From Epiperipatus broadwayi (lineage: Eukaryota; Onychophora; Udeonychophora; Euonychophora; Peripatidae): a DNA stretch of 64,000 nucleotides. A program made the translations under genes and the position numbers. The notes under the pieces are model-generated. The model worked only from the letters and a program-made list of their open reading frames with translations, made no database searches and was not told the origin of the DNA. Positions 61,697 through 64,000 of this stretch are shown piece after piece. The stretch covers positions 2,055,456 to 2,119,455 of the forward strand of contig JAQFVV010012507.1 of assembly GCA_028023455.1 (NCBI GenBank), written 5' to 3'. How positions within the stretch are numbered: the stretch's first letter is position 1; every line of letters starts with the position of its first letter.

Positions 61697-61860
61697 CTTT
61701 GGCAAGATGGCTCAGTTACTTAGAGCGTTATTAAAACTCAATATTCAAGAATCTAAGTATCCAGGTTCGAATCCCATGCTTGTACTGTCACTGATCAGGC
61801 CCACAACATATGAAGAAGAGGGTAGAATAATACTTCTTGGAATGTACATATACTAACCTG
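61697..61860 (+). repeat. tRNA-like 3' tail of the PLE
   Basis: An intact A-box TGGCTCAGTTACTTAGAGC (61708-61726) and B-box GGTTCGAATCCC (61764-61775), 37 bp apart, form a good Pol III promoter. Acceptor and anticodon stems do not close, so it is tRNA-derived rather than a tRNA gene. An A/G-rich tail ends GAATAATACTTCTT, which can pair with GAAGAAG upstream. The same joint between PLE 3' end and tRNA-like tail recurs at 20640-20780. Confidence 0.75.
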
Positions 61861-63420
61861 TTTGATGTGGTATTGCTAACAGTTGACTGTATTTTGAATA
61901 TTTAAATGAAGTTAAATTTTTCTAAAGACATTCAATGCTCATATTAAATGATGGAAATATTCCAATATAAAAATATAGCATCTTGATTATAGCTATAAAA
62001 AAATTGTGAAAAGAAAAGAAATTTTATTAATGATAATAACATAATGCATTTATGTATATATAAATGGTCTTCATGAGAACACACTAATAAATTTTTTGAA
62101 AACTTACTATCTATGTACCTTGCATATTATCCATATACATGTATTAGATATATGTATTAAAAAAACAAAAGAATATCTGGTGGATTGCTGGTTTGCCATG
62201 ACCCCCCCCCCCAACAAATGTGTATACTGTAATCCTTTTTTTTAAATTTAATTATCATGATTGACTTTTTTTTCTATTATTTTTTTCAAAATCAACAGAT
62301 ATTGCAGGAGTTTAGGTTTAATCTTGCTTGACTCAGATTAACATGACGGCTTATTTTTAGTTAAGAAGGTTCAAATTTTATGAATAATAAAAATTAACTG
62401 TTTGTAAAGCTTCCATTCTGCTTGTTAAATTAAGGTGAATTAGCAGATGTAGCAAAGTTATTTCAGATATTTTTTGCCGTTAGAATTCTCATCCTAATCT
62501 TCAGGATAGGTATAATGATTTGTTGCTTTTTTTTAAATAATTTCTTCTTTCAGATGCATGCTTGGTGATATTTTTTTTCCTCCTGCAGATGGTAATTAGT
62601 TGTAGAGATATAGAATAAAGGGGAAACAAATACCTCCGCAAATCTTATTTCAGATAAAGCTCTATTAATTAAAATTTGGGCAGAAGAAAAAAAAAACTAA
62701 TGATAAATTTGTTATTCCTTTTCAGTTAAAATGATTGTCAATAATAAAAAAATTACAAGTACCATCTTTTCTTTTTTTGTTGCATCATCAATTAGCATGG
62801 TAACTTAGCTTACAGGTCACAAGATAGCAAAAGTCAAAAACCTATTATTAATATAACTATTAATTTTTTAAAAACTTTCTTTTTCTTTTAATATTTTACA
62901 ATTGTTTCAAAAAATAAAAAAACAAAAAACAAATGACTAATGCTTATAAATATCTAAAACAAATCTAAACAATTCAGGATACCTGCAATAATAAACACAT
63001 CTGTCAATCATAAATCTTTTTTCCTCTATTTTAGCAAACACATATTTTTATACATTTTTATATATTATAATCATTAGTATTCCTCAAAGTGATTTTCATA
63101 TAATCTGTTTATTATTATCATTGCCAAATCTATAATCATAATAAAATCTATACCATAAAAGAGGGAACATGAAAATATTAATAACAATAAAAAATACAAC
63201 AAATTTGAATGGAGATAGTAATTGAAGAGAAAAAAAAATTGCAACATTTTTTTTTATTTGACAGATATATTAAATAATCAATTTTAGAAAGGAAAATATA
63301 TACATCAAACCAATAAAAATATCTGTCTTCCTTTACTAATAAATAATTCTAACTTTATGCATAATCACAAAGAAATATCTCTGCTTTCTTACATTCCCTT
63401 CTATCAATATCTCTATATAC
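61861..63420. other. AT-rich sequence, no gene seen
   Basis: A short segment near 62180-62205 (GGTTTGCCATGACCCCC) resembles, inverted, part of 43640-43670. Otherwise nothing was recognised. Confidence 0.4.
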
Positions 63421-64000
63421 CAGTGGTCTTCAACCTTTTCACACCTGCGGACCGGTAAAAGTAAGGATAAGATTTTGTGGACCAGCAGAAGTTTACAGAT
63501 AAATTTTTATTTGGGGAGAGAGGTTGAGAAATACGTTGTCAACACTGAGACAAAAGATAGACACCAAAGTTATTTTTTGTTTGTTTTTATTTTTAAAAAA
63601 AGGTAACAGAAATTGGTTTTAAAAATAAAAGTTTTAGTATTTTAACTGTATACAAATAAAGCCTAAAAAAAATATTGCCTTATAGGCCAAAAAAAAGTGG
63701 GCGTATTTTTAAACAAAAAATAAAAAAAAAAGAAAACGAAACTTGAAAAAGTCAAAAGTTTTGATCTTACTATATTTTGGGGTGGTGGGGGTGTATTGAG
63801 AAATACTTTGCAAAAGTTAGAAACAGAACTTATTTTTTGGTTTTTATTTTTAAAAAAAGGTAATAAAAATTGATTTCCAAAATAAAAAGTTAAAGCCAAA
63901 AAAAAAAAAAACACTAAAAATGAAATATTAAAAGAGAGAGTAGAAAAAATTTAAGAGATCAAAAAAAGTCATGTTACATTTTATTGTTTTAACAACGCTG
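63421..64000 (+). mobile_element. left part of a hAT element running off the window
   Basis: It begins CAGTGGTCTTCAACCTTTTC, a typical hAT terminus, followed by GCGGACCGGTAAAAG. Inside, about 63527-63680 recurs as 63793-63910 (GAGAAATAC, then TTTTTATTTTTAAAAAAAGG). No right TIR occurs before 64000. The 8 bp before it, CTATATAC, would be the TSD. An 83-codon minus frame at 63663-63914 is low-complexity. Confidence 0.75.

Noticed and set aside
61697-61790. True tRNA gene
   Set aside because: A- and B-boxes are good but acceptor and anticodon stems do not pair, and a second copy shares the PLE joint.
1-64000. CRISPR arrays, operons, ribosome binding sites, bacterial features
   Set aside because: No regularly spaced repeats of CRISPR type; spliced exons and retroelements show a eukaryotic genome.

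Overview
This is an AT-rich (roughly three-quarters A+T by eye) stretch of an animal nuclear genome, almost certainly an invertebrate. It has spliced exons with GT/AG borders, tRNA-derived SINEs with poly(A) tails and target-site duplications (TSDs), non-LTR retrotransposons, Penelope-like elements (PLEs), hAT elements and large LTR-like blocks. Nothing bacterial or viral was recognised. The species cannot be named from this window.

Only one host gene is supported. Four phase-compatible + strand exons (32632-32773, 43261-43552, 47824-47874, 48517-48737) encode about 234 residues of a FERM domain, from the end of lobe F1 through F2 and most of F3. The closest family I can recall is the PTPN13/FRMPD2 type of cytoskeleton-linked scaffold. 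The first exon, last exon and promoter were not found. The introns are about 10.5 kb, 4.3 kb, 0.6 kb and more than 15 kb, and are full of transposons.

1-32.6 kb is upstream or intronic sequence. It holds a palindromic three-unit repeat (2.1-2.8 kb), an RTE-like LINE end (3.5-4.7 kb) with a SINE beside it, two copies of one DNA-transposon family in opposite orientation (9.36-10.32 and 14.82-16.00 kb), and a PLE with 407-bp inverted arms (16.66-18.43 kb). A hammerhead-ribozyme-like motif follows at 18.58-18.62 kb. Then come a second PLE remnant with a tRNA-like tail (20.4-20.8 kb), a solo LTR (20.93-22.97 kb), a 294-bp foldback element (24.28-24.57 kb), and a long inverted repeat (26.6-30.45 kb) with an LTR at its centre and a SINE in one arm.

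32.6-48.7 kb is the FERM gene. Its introns carry an unclassified LINE (33.5-35.85 kb), a decayed hAT transposase (36.3-38 kb), two SINEs, a long hairpin (41.7 kb), a roughly 108-bp tandem repeat (44.6-45.2 kb) and a PLE fragment (45.76-46.74 kb).

48.7-64 kb holds a large solo LTR (48.86-52.02 kb), PLE remnants (54.2-57.2 kb), an unclassified repeat (59.5-60.3 kb), and a PLE 3' end split by a hAT MITE with perfect 8-bp TSDs and followed by a tRNA-like Pol III promoter (60.85-61.86 kb). The left end of another hAT element runs off the window.

The most unusual observations are that two independent PLE remnants share the same 3' tRNA-like tail, and that a hammerhead-ribozyme-like motif lies next to a PLE on the same strand.
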